Shown: positions 12,335 through 26,060, counted from the stretch's first letter. The stretch: DNA of 64,000 nucleotides from Orobanche coerulescens (GCA_033398695.1 CM065801.1:53826358-53890357); one strand, 5' to 3'. Notes: a model not told the origin generated them from the sequence alone. Made by a program: numbers and translations.

Positions 12335-15300
12335 CTACTCATCAAATTTCAAAGTTATCCTGGGTGCAATAGGGATTTGTTTCGTCGGAACGTCATCTCT
12401 GCACAAACTGATGATATCATCAACAGGTATTTGTCCTCGCGACACATATCCTATGTCACTAACATCTTCTACTATATTCATCTCGTCTTCTACTTCAGAA
12501 TACGGATCCTTCGGAAATTTCTTGATAACAAAATGCAAATTTTTTTCAGTAGGATCTTCAATATAAAAGACCTGTTGTACTTGTGTAGCAAGAACGAAGG
12601 GATCCTCTTTTTGACATAACCTATTGAAGTTCACTCTTGTTAGCCCATTGAAATCCTTATCTTTTTAGTACCATCAACACCTAAATAAAACAACAGTCAA
12701 TGCTCCCCAGTAGTTGACTTCAATGATATCCTCAATTGCACCATAGTAACCTACATCTCCAACTACTGAATTTTGGTCTTTTGCACTCGCAAAACTGGTG
12801 GTTAAGGCAGTGAGAAAGACACCACTAATTTGTGTTGTACACCTACCATCTTTGCGCTTGGTGTGAAATCTATATCCATTCACAGCATAACCAGAGAATC
12901 TCTTTGCTGCACGATGAGGCCCCTTTGCCAAGCAGGACAATTCAACTGAAATATCATCTTTGTTTCGAACTACCTCTTTCAACCACTTGTGAAATTCAGT
13001 CGTATGCGTAACCTCTTTGAATTTGCAGCTTTTTCAACCAAAGTACGGTGTTCATTACATTTATTATATATAGCGACAAATTAGTTTACTTATAATGCTT
13101 CATGATCTTTGAAAATTTGAATCAAAATTTTACGTATACATAACAACTTACTCTTTTAGCTTCTCGATTTCCATGTTGTCGCAATTGAATAATATGTAAC
13201 GATGAGCCTTGGTCCATGTTTTTTCTTCCAGATGTATAGACTTCCCTTCTCTGTTTTTACGAGATCCAATAGGATATCCAACATCTTTGTCACAGTCCTT
13301 TGGATGACTTCTATTTTTACACTGCTCGTCAAAAAAACTAGAACAGAATGTCAAACATTCTTCTACCAAGTAGCCTTCTGCTATACAGCCTTCTGGTCTA
13401 CTCCTATTTCGAACATAAGATTTCAGTTTGCACAAATACCTTTTAATTCCAAACATCCATCTTAAGTGGACCGGTCCACCAAATTCAATTTCCTTACACA
13501 AGTGAATTGGTAAGTGAACCATTATGTCGAAAAATGCAGGTGGAAAGGTCATTTCAAGTTGACAAAGTATCTCAATTATTTCATTTTGTAACTTCTCAAC
13601 ATCATCTAATTCAATGACTTTGCCACATATACCCCTGAAGAATGCACCCAACCTCATCAAAGGTATTGCAACCTCAGGTTTCAGAGTTTTAACCACAGCA
13701 AATTGTAATAGAAACTGAAGAATAAAATGTGCGTCATGACTCTTATAACCTGATATCTTCCGCTCCTTAATTTGAATGCACCGACTTATATTAGAGACAG
13801 ATCTGTGTGGTAACTTATCTTTCATCAGAACTGAACAAAATATTTCTTTCTCTTTTTTGGTCATATCAAAACTAGTTGCTCTAATTTCAACATGTTTGTT
13901 ATCATCACATTTGACAGGATGAAGAATTTTTCCAATCCCCATTTCTTCCAAATCTTGACGAGCATTAAGATGATCTTTTGTCTTGACCCCGATATTTAAC
14001 AAAGTCCCCAAAATTTTATCGCAAATGTTCTTCTCAATATGCATAACATCAAGGTTATGCCTAACCATATTACTACTCCAATATGGTAACTCGAGAAAAA
14101 TAGACTTTTTCTTCCAAGGGCAATCTGATGAAGAACCCCTATGCTTCGTCTGTGGCTTACCAAAATCATTCTCATAACCACACAACAATTCCTCAACCTC
14201 CGTTCCTGTTAACATTTCAGGACTTCCCAGCATTTCCACATCTCCATTAAATCTCCGCGTATCAGACCTCCACTTGTAGTCAAGAGGAAGAAATTTTCTG
14301 TGGTTTAAATATACAACCTTCTTACTATGTTTCAAACATATTGATGAGGTCTCATAGTGGCATGAAGGACAGGCTAGCTTACCTTTTTTGCTCCAACCCG
14401 ATAAAATTGCATATCCCGGAAAGTCACTTATCGTCCATAAGAGGCTTGTATGTAGCTTAAATGTGTTGTCTACCCTTGCATCATAAGTTTCTATTCCAAC
14501 ATCCCATAATTCTTTCAACTCTCCAATTAAAGTTTGCATATACACATCAATTTCATTACTAGGATAAATAGGGCCAGGGATTAAGGTTGAAAGAATTAGA
14601 TTTTCTTGTTTCATGATTAACTAGGGGGAAGGTTGTAATTTACCGGCCTGTTGGCAGTCTTTGTGAGAAATATTCATTGATCGATAAGGATTAAATCCGT
14701 CTGCAGCTAAACCTAACCTAACATTTCGTATTTCTGCCGCGAATTCAGGATATTTGGTATCCATCGACTTCCAACCCTGGCCATCAGCCGGATGCCTCAA
14801 CCTGCCATCTTTCTTTCATGCTAAAGCATGCCATTACATTGAGTTGGAGAAATCAGAGCTCAAGAACATTCTTTGCAGCCTTGGCTTTATAGGAAAATAT
14901 CTCATCACTTTTGCAGGTATTTTATGTTCCTTCGACAAATTTGCGTTCAAATTAGGCTTATTATTATCTTCAACTACTTTCCATCTTGATGTTCCACACT
15001 TTTTGCAAATATCCAGGCCCTCACTTTCAGCCCAAAATAGCATGCAGTCATTTGGACATACATGTATCTTTTGGTAATCAAGACCTAAGTCTTTAATCAT
15101 ACTCTTTGCCACATTAAAAGATGACGGCAGATTTGCATTGGGAAAAACCTCATTTATCAAGTCAAGCAAATCGCTAAATGCCGACTCGCTAAATCCATGA
15201 ATGCACTTTAGTTGGTAAAGCCTAACTACGAAACTTAATCGAGTAAATTTTTTACACTCGGGATATAAAGGTTGCCCATCCTCCTTAACAAGCCTATAAA

Positions 15301-15706
15301 ATTTCCTTGCATCATCATTCAATCCATTTCTATGTCCATGTTCACTAGCATCATTAGCATACCCATATTTATTATGTATCATGGCCTCGAACTCATCTCC
15401 TAAACCCATACCTATATTAGTATCCATCTCATCGGCAACTCTGTCTATCTTAAGGTTTGAGACCTGGTAAATCCATTCAACAGAATGGGGACAAAGACCA
15501 TTGCATACAAGATGCTCATGTATACCCTTGGCACCACTCCAGAACACATTACTACATATTTTACAAGGGCACTTCAACTCATTTCCTACGGCATATTTGG
15601 AAAATGCTTTGGTAACAAAATATTCCACCCCCTTCCTATATTTATCGGTGTACTTTGGAAGTGAGATCCATTTCTCTCCTTCAACATCCATTTTCTGCAT
15701 AAACAT
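12335..15706 (-). pseudogene. CACTA transposase (TNPD/tnp2 type)
   Basis: Blocks in order: 15706-14834 has a transposase-associated domain (CPCKICSNVFW, then the HEHLVCNGLC region). 14614-13148 has the tnp2 transposase domain (DFPGYAILSGWSKKGKLACP, then DVMHIEKNICDKILGTLLNI) followed by a DUF4218-like part (MTFPPAFFDIMVHLPIHL). 12982-12674 and 12634-12335 match DUF4216 (NGYRFHTKRKDGRCTTQ, then DPFVLATQVQQVFYIEDP). It would cut and join the element ends. The link between blocks one and two is damaged: stops near 14810-14835 and a lost base at the YNLPP motif near 14620-14640. The transposase is probably non-functional unless spliced around this. Confidence 0.75.
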
Positions 15707-16659
15707 TGCTCAAAAAAATAACACAGCACATCAAAAAAGACCTGAGCACATCATTGTTACAGATACAAGGCTGGGCACATTAATTAACATGTTGTTATTA
15801 CTAAAAATTCAACATATTATAGCACATTATTACATACAAGAAGAGAGCACAAACACAAACTTACAGAGACAATATAAAACTAACACAAAATTAACATAAA
15901 ATATTCCCAAAATTAACACACAATTCCACTAATTAACAGAAAATATTCCAACTAATCAACACCAAATTACTACAAAATTAGCACAAAATACAATAATATT
16001 AACATAAAATTCCCACAATTAAAAAACCCGATTATTTGCACATATCTGCTAAAATAAAAAAACGATTTGAGATCGGAAAGGGCGGATACCTTGTTCTCCT
16101 CTGTTGGAAGAGTAGTTGTTCCTTGTTCTTGTAGCTTCTCCCAGCCCGTACTCCAAAAAGGTAGGTCGTCTACTTCGGAGTTCTTTCTCTCTTCCCAGTG
16201 GGTCTGCTTCGGCCTATTCTCCCGCAAGAGTTCTAGTTTCAATTTTTGTTGATTGTAGGAAGATAACGAGATAGGAGGAAGATAACGAGCCCTAGTTTGT
16301 CAAAGAACGAGATAGGAGGAAGATGAGAACTCTTGAATTATTAACACCCTTAGTTTTTAGTTTTGTGTAATAAAAATTTTGGTCCAAAATATTTGGTGCA
16401 AATTTTTGTCCGCCCTAAACTCCCGCCTGCAAATTTGGCTCAAGTTGAACAAAATTATTACGTGCATTGTAACACTTTTGTAATGTATTGCAATAGTTCT
16501 AAAATTTTCAAAATGAATCTTAGGCTTGCAACACTTTTCCCATTTTATACAACACTTTTTGAAAATATTGCAACAGATTAGCAAATTTTTTATCTATAGC
16601 AACACTTTATGCAACACAAATATGTAATGGGCTTGCAATATGTCATATATAGTGTAGTA
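15707..16659. repeat. 5' flank, subterminal repeats and right TIR of the CACTA element
   Basis: Bases 15707-16080 are AT-rich with repeated AACACA(A)AATT motifs, probably promoter or leader of the transposase gene. A minus-strand ORF at 16242-15970 (90 residues) has no recognisable domain. From about 16440 to 16640 the GCAACACTTTT motif recurs, then the inverted TIR. Confidence 0.6.
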
Positions 16660-17225
16660 TTTGTCGGTGTTCGCCATCAAACGACCCGATAGAAATGATT
16701 GTGAATGTTCTAAACCTTTTTCCGCGATCTTTTAGAGTGTTACCCCATCAAAGGTATTAGCTAGTCGATTGTTAGTAGAGATTTGTCCCCATCAAAGGAG
16801 TGTCTTGTATTTTCGATAAGAACAATCGTGATTTTTAGAATTACCGCCATCAAATGGATTTCTTTTAATCGTGAGCAATCGATAATTCCAAACCTTAATT
16901 CTTTGAGTATCGGAACTAATAATTGATTACGTGTGTGTCGGCGATTCTAAACTCCCATATCATTCTCATAATTGTATTCTCTTAATTATCGAACCATTAA
17001 TTCGGTGTTATTAATGTTTCATTTATTTAAATTTTCCGTGTTTGTGATTGTAATCCTATCAAATCAATGATGTTTTATTTTACTTTACTTTTGTCAATTC
17101 GACTATTTGCCAAACACTATTGAATTTCAAACCGTTTCCAACTCCTTGTGAGATCGACCCCGGAGTTACTTGTCGCTACCTACAAAAGCGATTCGTACAC
17201 TTGCGAGTATTTAATTTGTTCATCA

Positions 17226-18986
17226 GCTAGCATTGGATCTTAGCGCACGCTAATGTCCGGGCTTGGCAGAGACAATAGCTAATTATGCCCTCTAGACTAG
17301 CAGTTAGCGCACGCTAGGCAGTAGCTAGCGCACGCTATTCGAATTCAGTAGCGCGTGCTAACATCGCCCGTAGCGCACGCTAATGAGCTGAGTCGGCAGA
17401 GGCAGTTAGGTATTTCTAATTTCTAGACTAACAGGTAAGGCACGCTAGGCCATAGTCAGCGCATGCTATAGGTGTTGTGTAGCACGCGCTAGTTCCCAGA
17501 TGTAGCGCACGCTAGCGGGTTTGGGCAGTGAGTGGGAATTTTTGCAGGATACCAGTTAGCGCACATTAAGGTGTGGTACCGCTCGCTAACATCTTAGGAC
17601 AGAAGCCACTGGAGTACCGGGTGACCCCGTTAGCGCACGCTAACCCTGAATTTTAGCGCGCGCTAACCTGGCATGGTATATAAGGGGTAGTCAACCACTG
17701 CTCTCGTCATATTGCAACCTTTTCACACATTTCCGACGGGAGAGCACAGGAGAGGGCGATTTGGCGCGGTCCTTCTTCAACTATCATCATCTTTGGTTGA
17801 ATAACAAAGATTACACAACATCTAATTCGTTTCTATCTTCCGAATCAAGGTAAATTCCTTAGAACCCTAGTTTTGGAAATTTTTGGGGATTTTCTTAGAT
17901 TCGCCCCATTTATCCGTTTTGGAGATTGAGATCTTTGAGACTATGATGTATCTACCCCGTACCCACGTTTGCCCTACGATTACATGGGTTGTTTTGTACC
18001 TTGTTCGGACTTGAGAGGGTTTGGGTGATTTCCAAGCATCTAGATGATTATCCTTGTAGTGTCGTGAATCGTAGGCGGGTTTCCGGAGTTTCTTCGTGTG
18101 ATTTGAGTATGGATTATTGATTATCGTATTCCTTACAAATCGTTTAGGTGCTGGAAGTGCGTTCTTGGACCTACCGAACTTATACTCTTTTCCTTCCGAT
18201 TCTCAATGTCTCAAAGGCAAGTATATGTTTATGATTGTACGTTCTCAACTTTGAAAGTAAGGTATATGAGTTGTATGATGGTATATATCCACTTTGGGAT
18301 GAACCGACGGGTCCTATGAGGGTTCCGTAGCCTCTGGTGTGGTTCCGCGTATATTTTGGGTTAACCACTCTGGGACGGACCGACAGGCCCTCTGAGGTTT
18401 CTGTAGCCTCTGGTGCGGTTCCGCGGTTAATCATGTATGTATTGAATGTGATGCTCTGAGATTTATTTATTGCGGAATACTAGTCTTGAGTTGATGAGAT
18501 GATGATTACATTTACTTTATTGTCGAGACGTATTATGTTTCATATTCGATACACTTGTACTAACTATTCGACGGGTAACTCCTTTATGGGGGAAATACCT
18601 TTCATGGATTTCAGGATCCAGAAGAGCGGATAGGCTTGTACTGGGTCGGCATGAAGATGATGGGCAAGTGTGATATTATGTTTTGTCACCGGTTATGTTT
18701 TGTATTTCCTCTAGTCAACGATGTTGTACTTGAATGGTTTTTGAGTACTCGAGTACTATTTTTGGTTTCCTTGATGTTTCGGCCTGCGTTGCCATGGTTT
18801 TGATCCGTGAAGTGTTGTATTCGGATTTATTGGATATTATTTTGAATACCATTTTATTGTTTTCCATTTTATTGTGATTGGAGCCTATCAGTCAAAGTTC
18901 ATAGTTCCGCGTGTAAATAACCTTGTGGGTCCCTCGGCGGGGCTCACGGCGCTGTAATATATCCTAAATAACTTGGGAGTGTTACA
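17226..18986 (+). repeat. Right part of an LTR related to element D
   Basis: The segment has about a dozen TAGCGCACGCTA-type motifs (17238-17670), TATATAAG at 17677-17684, a donor AAG|GTAAAT (GT at 17850) and acceptor GGATTTCAG ending at 18614, then two copies of a GGGA(T/C)GNACCGAC ... GTAGCCTCTGGTG unit (18290-18425), and ends TGTTACA. The order matches the D LTR, but sequence divergence is clear, so it is a related family. Its left part lies beyond F, outside the window. Confidence 0.7.
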
Positions 18987-19210
18987 GTTCGGCCTTCATT
19001 TGCTGACAAACTAAACACTTCTCTAGGAATGAACTAATATCACGCTTCATATCTCTTCACCAAAATAACTTCTTCAGATCTTGGTAAATTTGTGTACCTC
19101 CTGGATAAGTTGTATATGGCGCACTATGCCCCTCCTCAAGAATCTCCTTCCTAAGGGTCTTGTCCTTAAGAACGCAAACTCTCCCATGATACGTTAATAT
19201 ATCATCTATC
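18987..19210 (-). pseudogene. Element G: integrase zinc-binding segment
   Basis: The minus strand encodes a degraded gypsy integrase N-terminal region: YTTYPGGTQIYQDLKKLFW, one stop, then a segment ending CLVCQQMKAE, which is the CX2C half of the HHCC zinc finger. It continues the gypsy sequence found right of element C and is cut on its left by the D-related LTR. Confidence 0.7.
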
Positions 19211-22003
19211 TGTAACACCCCCAATCTGCTCAGGGATATTACAAGCCGTAGAACCTTTCCTCAAGGATCTACCAGGCTGGTAACAACAAACGAACAACTC
19301 GACAATGCCTTCAAGGCTAAAAAGACTCAGTAGACCGATCTGGCCTTTCAATAAAAACATACGACTCGATTACAATACTTGCCCATGCAGGGGTCGAATA
19401 CAATACACTCTCATACAACGGGGAAAGAATACTGCAGCGGAAAATAAACTATAACTAAACCAAAGACATCATACGGTTCCTCGTGTGATTAGTATCGTTC
19501 ATCTTTCATCATCCTTCGTGCCGACCCTATGTTATGCTCCCAAACCTGAATGCAAAAACAAACATCCACCCCCCGAATACTCGGGGGTTAGCAAAACTCC
19601 ACTGTTTTGCTATTGCAAGAACAAAGTGCAAATACGAGCCATACAATTCATATTCCACTAATGACAATAACCAAAAATCCTCAAAGATTCAAATACATCG
19701 AAACGAATACTTCCCGAGGTAAGAGTTTAAGGAAAACTTTCCAAATCCTAAAGATCACAAATAACGAGAACGGTTTGCAAAATGGTTTAAAAAATACCCT
19801 CGGGAGTTTTAATAGAAAACAATTTAGGATTATCAAATCCTTCTCTTTCCAAAATCAACAGGGGTCACAGCCCAAGGGTTTTTGTTTTCGCAAATAGAAA
19901 ACCACTAACAATTCACAGGGTCAGAACCCATATCATGTCTCCTCGACGGACATAAAATCAACAAAACATAATCGCGCACGCGCATCGCCTAGGACCGGGA
20001 CGAAGCCGCAAATCCCACCCGAGGCCTCGAAGGACCCTCCCGAGCTGGCTAGCGAAACAAATCACAACATCTTTGGCGCTCACGGTTGGATCAATCACTT
20101 GTTGCATCCTGACCACATGATCACATGCCATGTGTCACCGTAGTTTTTATTAGGCTCTCACGGTTGGATCAATCGCTTGTTGCATCCTGGCCACATGATC
20201 ACATGCCATGTGCCACCGTAGACCCCGCCCACATCCACACAATCACACACATAGCACAATGCTACAAAGATATCCAAACAATTCACCCAGAGGCATCAAA
20301 CACTAAGCAAAATACCACGTCAAAACACAATGCACCGAAATGAAGCCGTATACGTACACACGCATTAACAAGCATAACATCAGCACCAAACATATCCAAA
20401 GGATTCACGTAGTCCCACACAACCCACACAAAACACACGCGTTTTGAAAGTGAGCCTTTAAAAAGGCTAAATTAAATCTTTTGAAAGTTCAATTCAAACG
20501 ATCAAACAACCACATTTAGACGATCACTAATTATTGTATCCATAAAACAAGAATTGTATGGACAAGGTACTTGCCTCGAATAACCACAATGCGTAGAATC
20601 GACCGAAGTAGGTTGGCACGACCCGACTACGAACCCGCCCACTCCACCGAACGCTAACCCGCGACAATAAACTACGAACAACAATAGCAACAATGAAAAC
20701 GAATTCCATAGCACGACCTAAAGTCGTTGAATTCAAAGAACAAACGATGAAAGTTCAAGGGTTTCCCCTAAAACGGCCAAGAACACGATTGGTCCCGTCA
20801 AAACACAAAAACAGAATTCCAAGTCGAAATATGGATATACAATCCATAGGATATGTTTAACAACATCATTTAACCACAATCGATCCATCAAAAATGGATG
20901 GAAAACAAGATCGAGAACAAATCCCCCAAAATATCGATTCGAAGGAAATCAAGAGTTATACTTCGATTCGACGAAGAACAATGGATTAAATGATGTTAAA
21001 CACAAGAATACTACCAAGATTAATCATACCGATCATGAATTAATCAACAATACGGAACGAATCGGACAAAAACGCAAAAACCCCAAAATTCAAGAAACTA
21101 GGGTTCTAGGAAGAGATTACCTTGATTCGCTGGATCAAAGGATGATATAGGATGATCAATCAATGATATGAACTCAAGAACTTCGTGGATTGATAGTTGA
21201 ACAACATCTATACATGTTTTCCACACCTCCAGCCGCGGAAGAGAAGGAAAAGAATGAGAGAATGGGTGAAAAACCCGTCTGCTCGATCATATATACTGCC
21301 CAGCACGCACGAGCAGGCACGCACGAGCGGCCGGTCGTGCGCCTGGTCGTGCGCGCCCACTGCCAGCCAACTGCCGGGACGCACGAGCACCGGGCACGAG
21401 CACCCGCTCGTGCGTGTGCAGTCAGGGCCGCACGAGCACCGGGTCGTGCGCGCAGCTCGTGCGCACCTGGCCGGTCCCTGCCGCACGTGGCCGGCCAGTG
21501 CCTAGCCGCCAAGACTCGACGACTCGAATTCCCGAAAACGCACGAAACGAACACGACGAAATGCTCTCGGACAACAACATCGATCCGAAAAGAAATACCA
21601 TGCAACAATATATCGCACTCGACCATGTAAATGGTCAAAACAACAAATACGAATGCGGATACCCACAACTTTGGGTAAATTACAAAATGGTCCAAAATGC
21701 CCGAAAATCACGATACGTGATCGAATAACCAAACCGAAGTTCACAACACGTATAACAAAGTTAAACGGACTTACAGGAAACTCGAAACAGCAGTTTCGAA
21801 CGAGATTCACAAGAATCGAGCTCAAGTGCGGAAAAGTCGCCAAAAAGCACGGAACTCAACAAAACAACACCGAAACGAACTCGGATGACAAAAAGTGCAG
21901 AATTAATCCTTCTCAAATGATGAAACGCTCATGAGCGAGTCGTCGAAACGGACATTCGCCGAAAAAAAAGAAATTTCTGGAAATCGAAATTACGGATATT
22001 ACA
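19211..22003 (-). repeat. 3' LTR of C
   Basis: Read on the minus strand: TGTAATATCC start; a GC-rich array of GCACGAGC/GCTCGTGC motifs (21296-21480); a TATATAT box near 21289-21296; a CT-rich leader; a probable intron from AAG|GTAATC (21120) to TTCAG|GTTTG (19546); and a block with GAGGCCTCGGGTGGGATT (19990-20060). It ends GGGGGTGTTACA. No gene is supported. Confidence 0.8.
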
Positions 22004-22844
22004 CACTACCCTCCTTAAAAGAAGTTTCGTCCCAAAACTTAAAACAAGTAGGGAGAAGCAATATCCCGCCAGGAAAACTCAACGAGATACGCAAGAAACG
22101 CGTAACTAACACCCAACGGCGAAACGTTACAAACAACGCAACGGAATATACGGTGTGAAAACACGCTCCACGACGACCAACACAACGTCTCCGTTAGGTA
22201 TATAATAAAACCAACAAGTGACAAGCGTCATCAAATGGATAATACAATCAAGTCAATTATCCGAACAATCACAAAACACAACGAACGAAAATCAATACGA
22301 TTGACCAACCCAACGGTACATCAATCAAAACGCGAGCCAATCGCTGAACAAATACGGAATTCCACCGCCCAAGGGTTGGAAGATCGAAAACGAGACTAAT
22401 TTCCCGAACTTAAGGGAATTAGGAAGGAGTCTGAACGCTCAATAATCACGAAACGAGATCAACAAAAACCGAACAATCAAACGATCGAACCACAATGATC
22501 GAGACAACAAAAATCGAACAATCATTTTCGAATCACGAAAAACAATAAAATTCAAACAACAACTCCAAGGTTCACATCTCGACTCGAGACAATATATGAT
22601 CCGGTGAAAATAACAACATGTGCATTCACATAAGATCCACAGGAAAGGTAATAAAAATTGAAAAGTCACAAGTCGCTCATGATGATGTGCACGCTATGGA
22701 GAAAAAGCCATATTTATCCCGTTCAAGGATCAAAGTAAATATAGAATGGAGTACCCACGGAAATATGTTGCTCATATGGAGAGAATCTCCCGTTCAAGGA
22801 TCAAAGCATATATGGAACCAAGTACCCGTAAGACTTTATTAAAG

Positions 22845-23140
22845 TTCTCGTTTTTCAATTCCTCTCTTTTGGGAAATTTTTTTTTGGGGAATTGGGTATT
22901 TGGGTTCTTTATCTCCCACGCTACTTTGCGGTGGATGAGACAATGAGAGATGGTATCACTCTCGGATGTCGAAGTAAACTATGTGACGGTCCTGGGGGAG
23001 TCACGGATAATTGTTGAAAGTCGATATTTGTGGTTGTTGCATACACCACGTTTTGGGTGCGATTTCACGTCGCCATTTTGTCGATTTTAAACCAACAATT
23101 AAATAAAACGAACATTGTCGGTAACGGTAAAGTTATGACT
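22845..23140 (+). repeat. Copia 5' leader-like fragment inside C
   Basis: This stretch matches the complement of 42000-42255, the untranslated leader between primer site and gag in the copia element of this window. Shared blocks include CTTTATCTCCCACGCTACTT, GACGGTCCTGGGGGAGTCAC and GTGGTTGTTGCATACACCAC. It lies opposite to the direction of C. Confidence 0.75.
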
Positions 23141-23681
23141 TGTTCATGATTAGTCACGAATTTGTGACGTACAAATGGGACAAACATCGATTACGACGGA
23201 TATGTCGTGGTTAAAATCGATTTGTCACGGGTTTGTCACGTTGACTTGAGCGACCACCACGTTGGTCTTGACTCAATCCCATACTTGGAAAACTCCATCT
23301 TTCATCTTATTAAAATAAAATATTGCATGTGGGTGTAGACATGCACCGTCTCCTTGCAACATGATATATGACAGAATGTACGAGTAATTCTCATGAGTTT
23401 CAACATGTAAAGCAATGGCATATTGTGGTAAATACATGAATTCGTTGACCTTTATTATAGTTCGTATGACTATAGGTCCGAATACTTCTCCGAGTATTTG
23501 TAAAGGCATGTGCCTTATACATTTGACTATGTTTAGTCGATCTTATTGGATGGTCAAGACAAGTTGGTTATGGTATATTCATTATGTCTCATGGTTCAAA
23601 ATGCTTAATTATGATGCACCGCGTTGTATCTATATAACATGGCTATTATGACGTATACTTGCAAATTGAGAATTAAAATAC

Positions 23682-23945
23682 TTGGTATGTCTGCAAGAGA
23701 CTAAGTGGGTTGGCGAAAAGGAAAGAGTGTTAGCTCCTTGGGGTTACAAGATTTGGTACTCTGGAAAGGATAGAAGTAGAAATGGAGTGGGTATCGTCAT
23801 TGATAAAGAAATCATTGATGATGTGGTGGAAGTGTCAAGAAAGAGCGATAGAATAATGAGTATTAAGCTTGTGATAGGAGATGAGTTTCTAACTATCATA
23901 AGTGCTTATTCACCACAAGTAGGATTGGATGCATCGAGCAGAGTG
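23682..23945 (+). pseudogene. LINE endonuclease fragment inside C
   Basis: The frame encodes part of an APE-type endonuclease of plant LINE elements: CLQETKWVGEKERVL, then GVGIVIDKEIIDDVVEVSR, then ISAYSPQVGLD. The QETKW glutamate is one of the expected catalytic residues. Only the middle of the domain is present; no reverse transcriptase follows. Confidence 0.75.
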
Positions 23946-24224
23946 CGTATTTTCCATAGCGAAACAATACCACGCTCATTCGATCAACAAAAGCAAGGGG
24001 CAGGACAAGCTCAGAAAATGTCAACGAACATAAACGAGTCGACAGAGTCGAAAATACAGAAGTTCCAAATCTGATCCACTTCGAATAAAAGAATTAGTAG
24101 AACCAAAAGATGTTACTTCCGAACAAGGTTCACAAGAATCGAACCGAACTCGAAAAAGTCACAGCGATAACCAGATCGACCCAAAACAAGATCACAGCTT
24201 GTTCAAACGATGAAACCGAAATAC

Positions 24225-24345
24225 AGAACAAGTTCAGAAAGTATCAACGAACACGAGCGAGTCGATAGACTTGAGAAAGAGGAAATGCAGAAGTCCAAAA
24301 ACAATACGGGTATTACATTCGACCTCTTATAAAAGAAATGTCATC
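24225..24345 (-). repeat. LTR edge and purine tract of another element inside C
   Basis: GGGTATTACA ending at 24317, followed by CCTCTTATAAAAGAAATGTCATCC, has the layout of the LTR start and polypurine tract of C (21990-22030) with different sequence. A related segment occurs at about 24002-24068, suggesting a partial duplication. Confidence 0.5.
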
Positions 24346-26060
24346 CCCGCAACTCACAACAACGGAAACAAGGTAACAACACAAAAGCAACTGACAGAAA
24401 AATCTCCCCCGGGCCTCTCAGAGCCGATCCTGATATCTGTGCTGAAGCGCGAACTCCGAAAGTCTCGGTAGCCAATTCGCAAAACTGAATTCGGTGTCCC
24501 TCGAGTCCACACTTGAAATGTGTTACCGACGAGAAGGACAATTTACACGTGCATGCCCCGACACATCACGGTTGAAACGCCTCAGCTCGGCATACCGAAA
24601 ATACAAATGCTAGATACAATGGGGCATAACGTCGCAAAACAACATAGCGGAGATGCCAACTCAGCACAACAAGGAATCATAACACATATCATATACAACG
24701 ATTACCATCGTAAAGTAATACACACACAAAAACTACAGCAACGACGGTATCGTTCGAAGACCTCAACTGCCCGAATGATAACCAGAACATAATTACAACC
24801 ATCATGAAACAATCACACATGTACACAAACGTACAAGCTCAAGCTTCAACAGCTCACACTCGTGCGACAACACACAAATTGCCACGATGCGACAAATAGT
24901 AAATACCTATTCACACCTCTCACAGAGGGCTAGTACTACAAATACGTGGCAACGCCTCAACGTTCATGCCACCAATTCGATCATATTCGGAAGTTAACAT
25001 CATAATGACAAAGCAAACATCATACATACATTCCCAAACCGCAAACGGGAATTGATAGGTTTTAGAAAAAAATGAAAACCATCTTTTGAAAATAATTTTG
25101 AGAACACCGATTGATCTTGAGTATCACCTTTTAAAAAAAAGTACAAACGTGAAACATCGTTATCGAGACTTTGGAGATCCATTTCGCATTTGATAAAAAT
25201 GAGGACACTTTCTCTTAGTGAAAAAAACTTTCAGAATATTCGACCCTCGGGTCTAAGTAAAAGTGTTTATAAAATATTGAAAATATCTCAAAATATTTTG
25301 GGTCCTCGAGGTAGAAGAATTTTGAAACATATTGTGGCACCTTGGATGTACCACGAGAAAATAATTCATTTTAAAAGTACGTCTCGAAATTTATTTTCTA
25401 TGATACTCAAGGTTTTCAAAGATAATTCAATGGGCTAGAATGCCCAAAAATTTCAGGTAATTACACGGAACATTATAATGTCGTGGGCCCCACGCCAGAA
25501 CCCACCAGGCTAAAAATTATTTACAAAAACGTCAAAAAGGCTGATGACGGTAATATTTCAAAAACTCACAAAAGCCATTTACAAAATACTAAATACCGTC
25601 ATAGGAATTTCGCTAAAATGATCAAGGCCATAATGCCAAAAACTCGGTTAAGGGAATCAGTTTTCGAAATAAAACTCAGTTGGTAAAATACCGAAAGCCA
25701 TTACAAAAGAACTCACGCAGCGGATAAAAGAAATACAGTCCAACATGCACAATCCAGCAACACTACTCCTCATATGAACGAAATATGAGGGTCAAATAAC
25801 CACATATCAAGAAATCAAAATCCATAAGAGGATTCCGTCACTTAACAAATAATCATAAAAACAGCTCGTGTCACACGAGGCACAACACAAAGAAGGAAGA
25901 CTTACATCCACAGGTCGCACGAAGATGATGATCGCCCCACGATACTAATCACGACCAACAAACGCAAACGACGCATCGCGACACGACTCAGTCAGATAAA
26001 ATCTGACGAGACAAAAACTCAACAGACACCACTAAACTCGACAGCCTAGGTTTCCACAAC

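Larger units (their letters stand above)
8214..16659 (-). mobile_element. CACTA (En/Spm) transposon
   Basis: The left end is CACTACACCATATATGAC. The right end is its near-perfect inverted copy, GTCATATATAGTGTAGTA, with the last base changed from G to A. A TTT duplication lies at 8211-8213 and 16660-16662. Both ends carry many copies of TTGCAACA(C/T)T-like motifs typical of CACTA subterminal regions. Two genes lie on the minus strand: a TNPD-type transposase and a second protein with PB1-like and transposase_24-like parts. The element is 8446 bp and interrupts the F LTR. Confidence 0.9.
1..17225 (+). mobile_element. Athila-like LTR retrotransposon F, right part
   Basis: The unit contains an Athila ORF1-like coding region, a 3' noncoding region, a purine tract (6969-6983) and a 3' LTR ending at 17225. 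Its left end, with any gag-pol, lies outside the window. It was later split by LTR insertion J and by a CACTA transposon. It sits against an LTR fragment related to element D that begins at 17226, so F probably inserted into that LTR. The flank after F is GCTAG; the matching left copy cannot be seen. Assignment to the Athila lineage rests on the ORF1 similarity and its position before the 3' LTR. Confidence 0.7.
6984..17225 (+). repeat. 3' LTR of element F, split by the CACTA transposon
   Basis: The LTR has matching short inverted ends, TGATGA at 6984 and TCATCA ending at 17225. Without the CACTA insertion and one TTT it is about 1.8 kb. An array of hairpin motifs (GGCCGTGTC-ACAG-GACACGGCC type, 7402-7645) precedes TATAAAAA at 7719-7726. 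The part right of the transposon (16660-17225) is AT-rich with repeated CCATCAAA motifs and no gene. Confidence 0.7.

Noticed and set aside
21190..21695. Ala/Arg-rich ORFs on both strands of the C LTR (and again at 28067-28653)
   Set aside because: They track the GC-rich GCACGAGC array in both LTRs, open on both strands, and differ between LTR copies.
23273..23509. Minus-strand 78-residue ORF between the copia-like and LINE fragments in C
   Set aside because: No family recognised and no supporting context; left as unassigned sequence.
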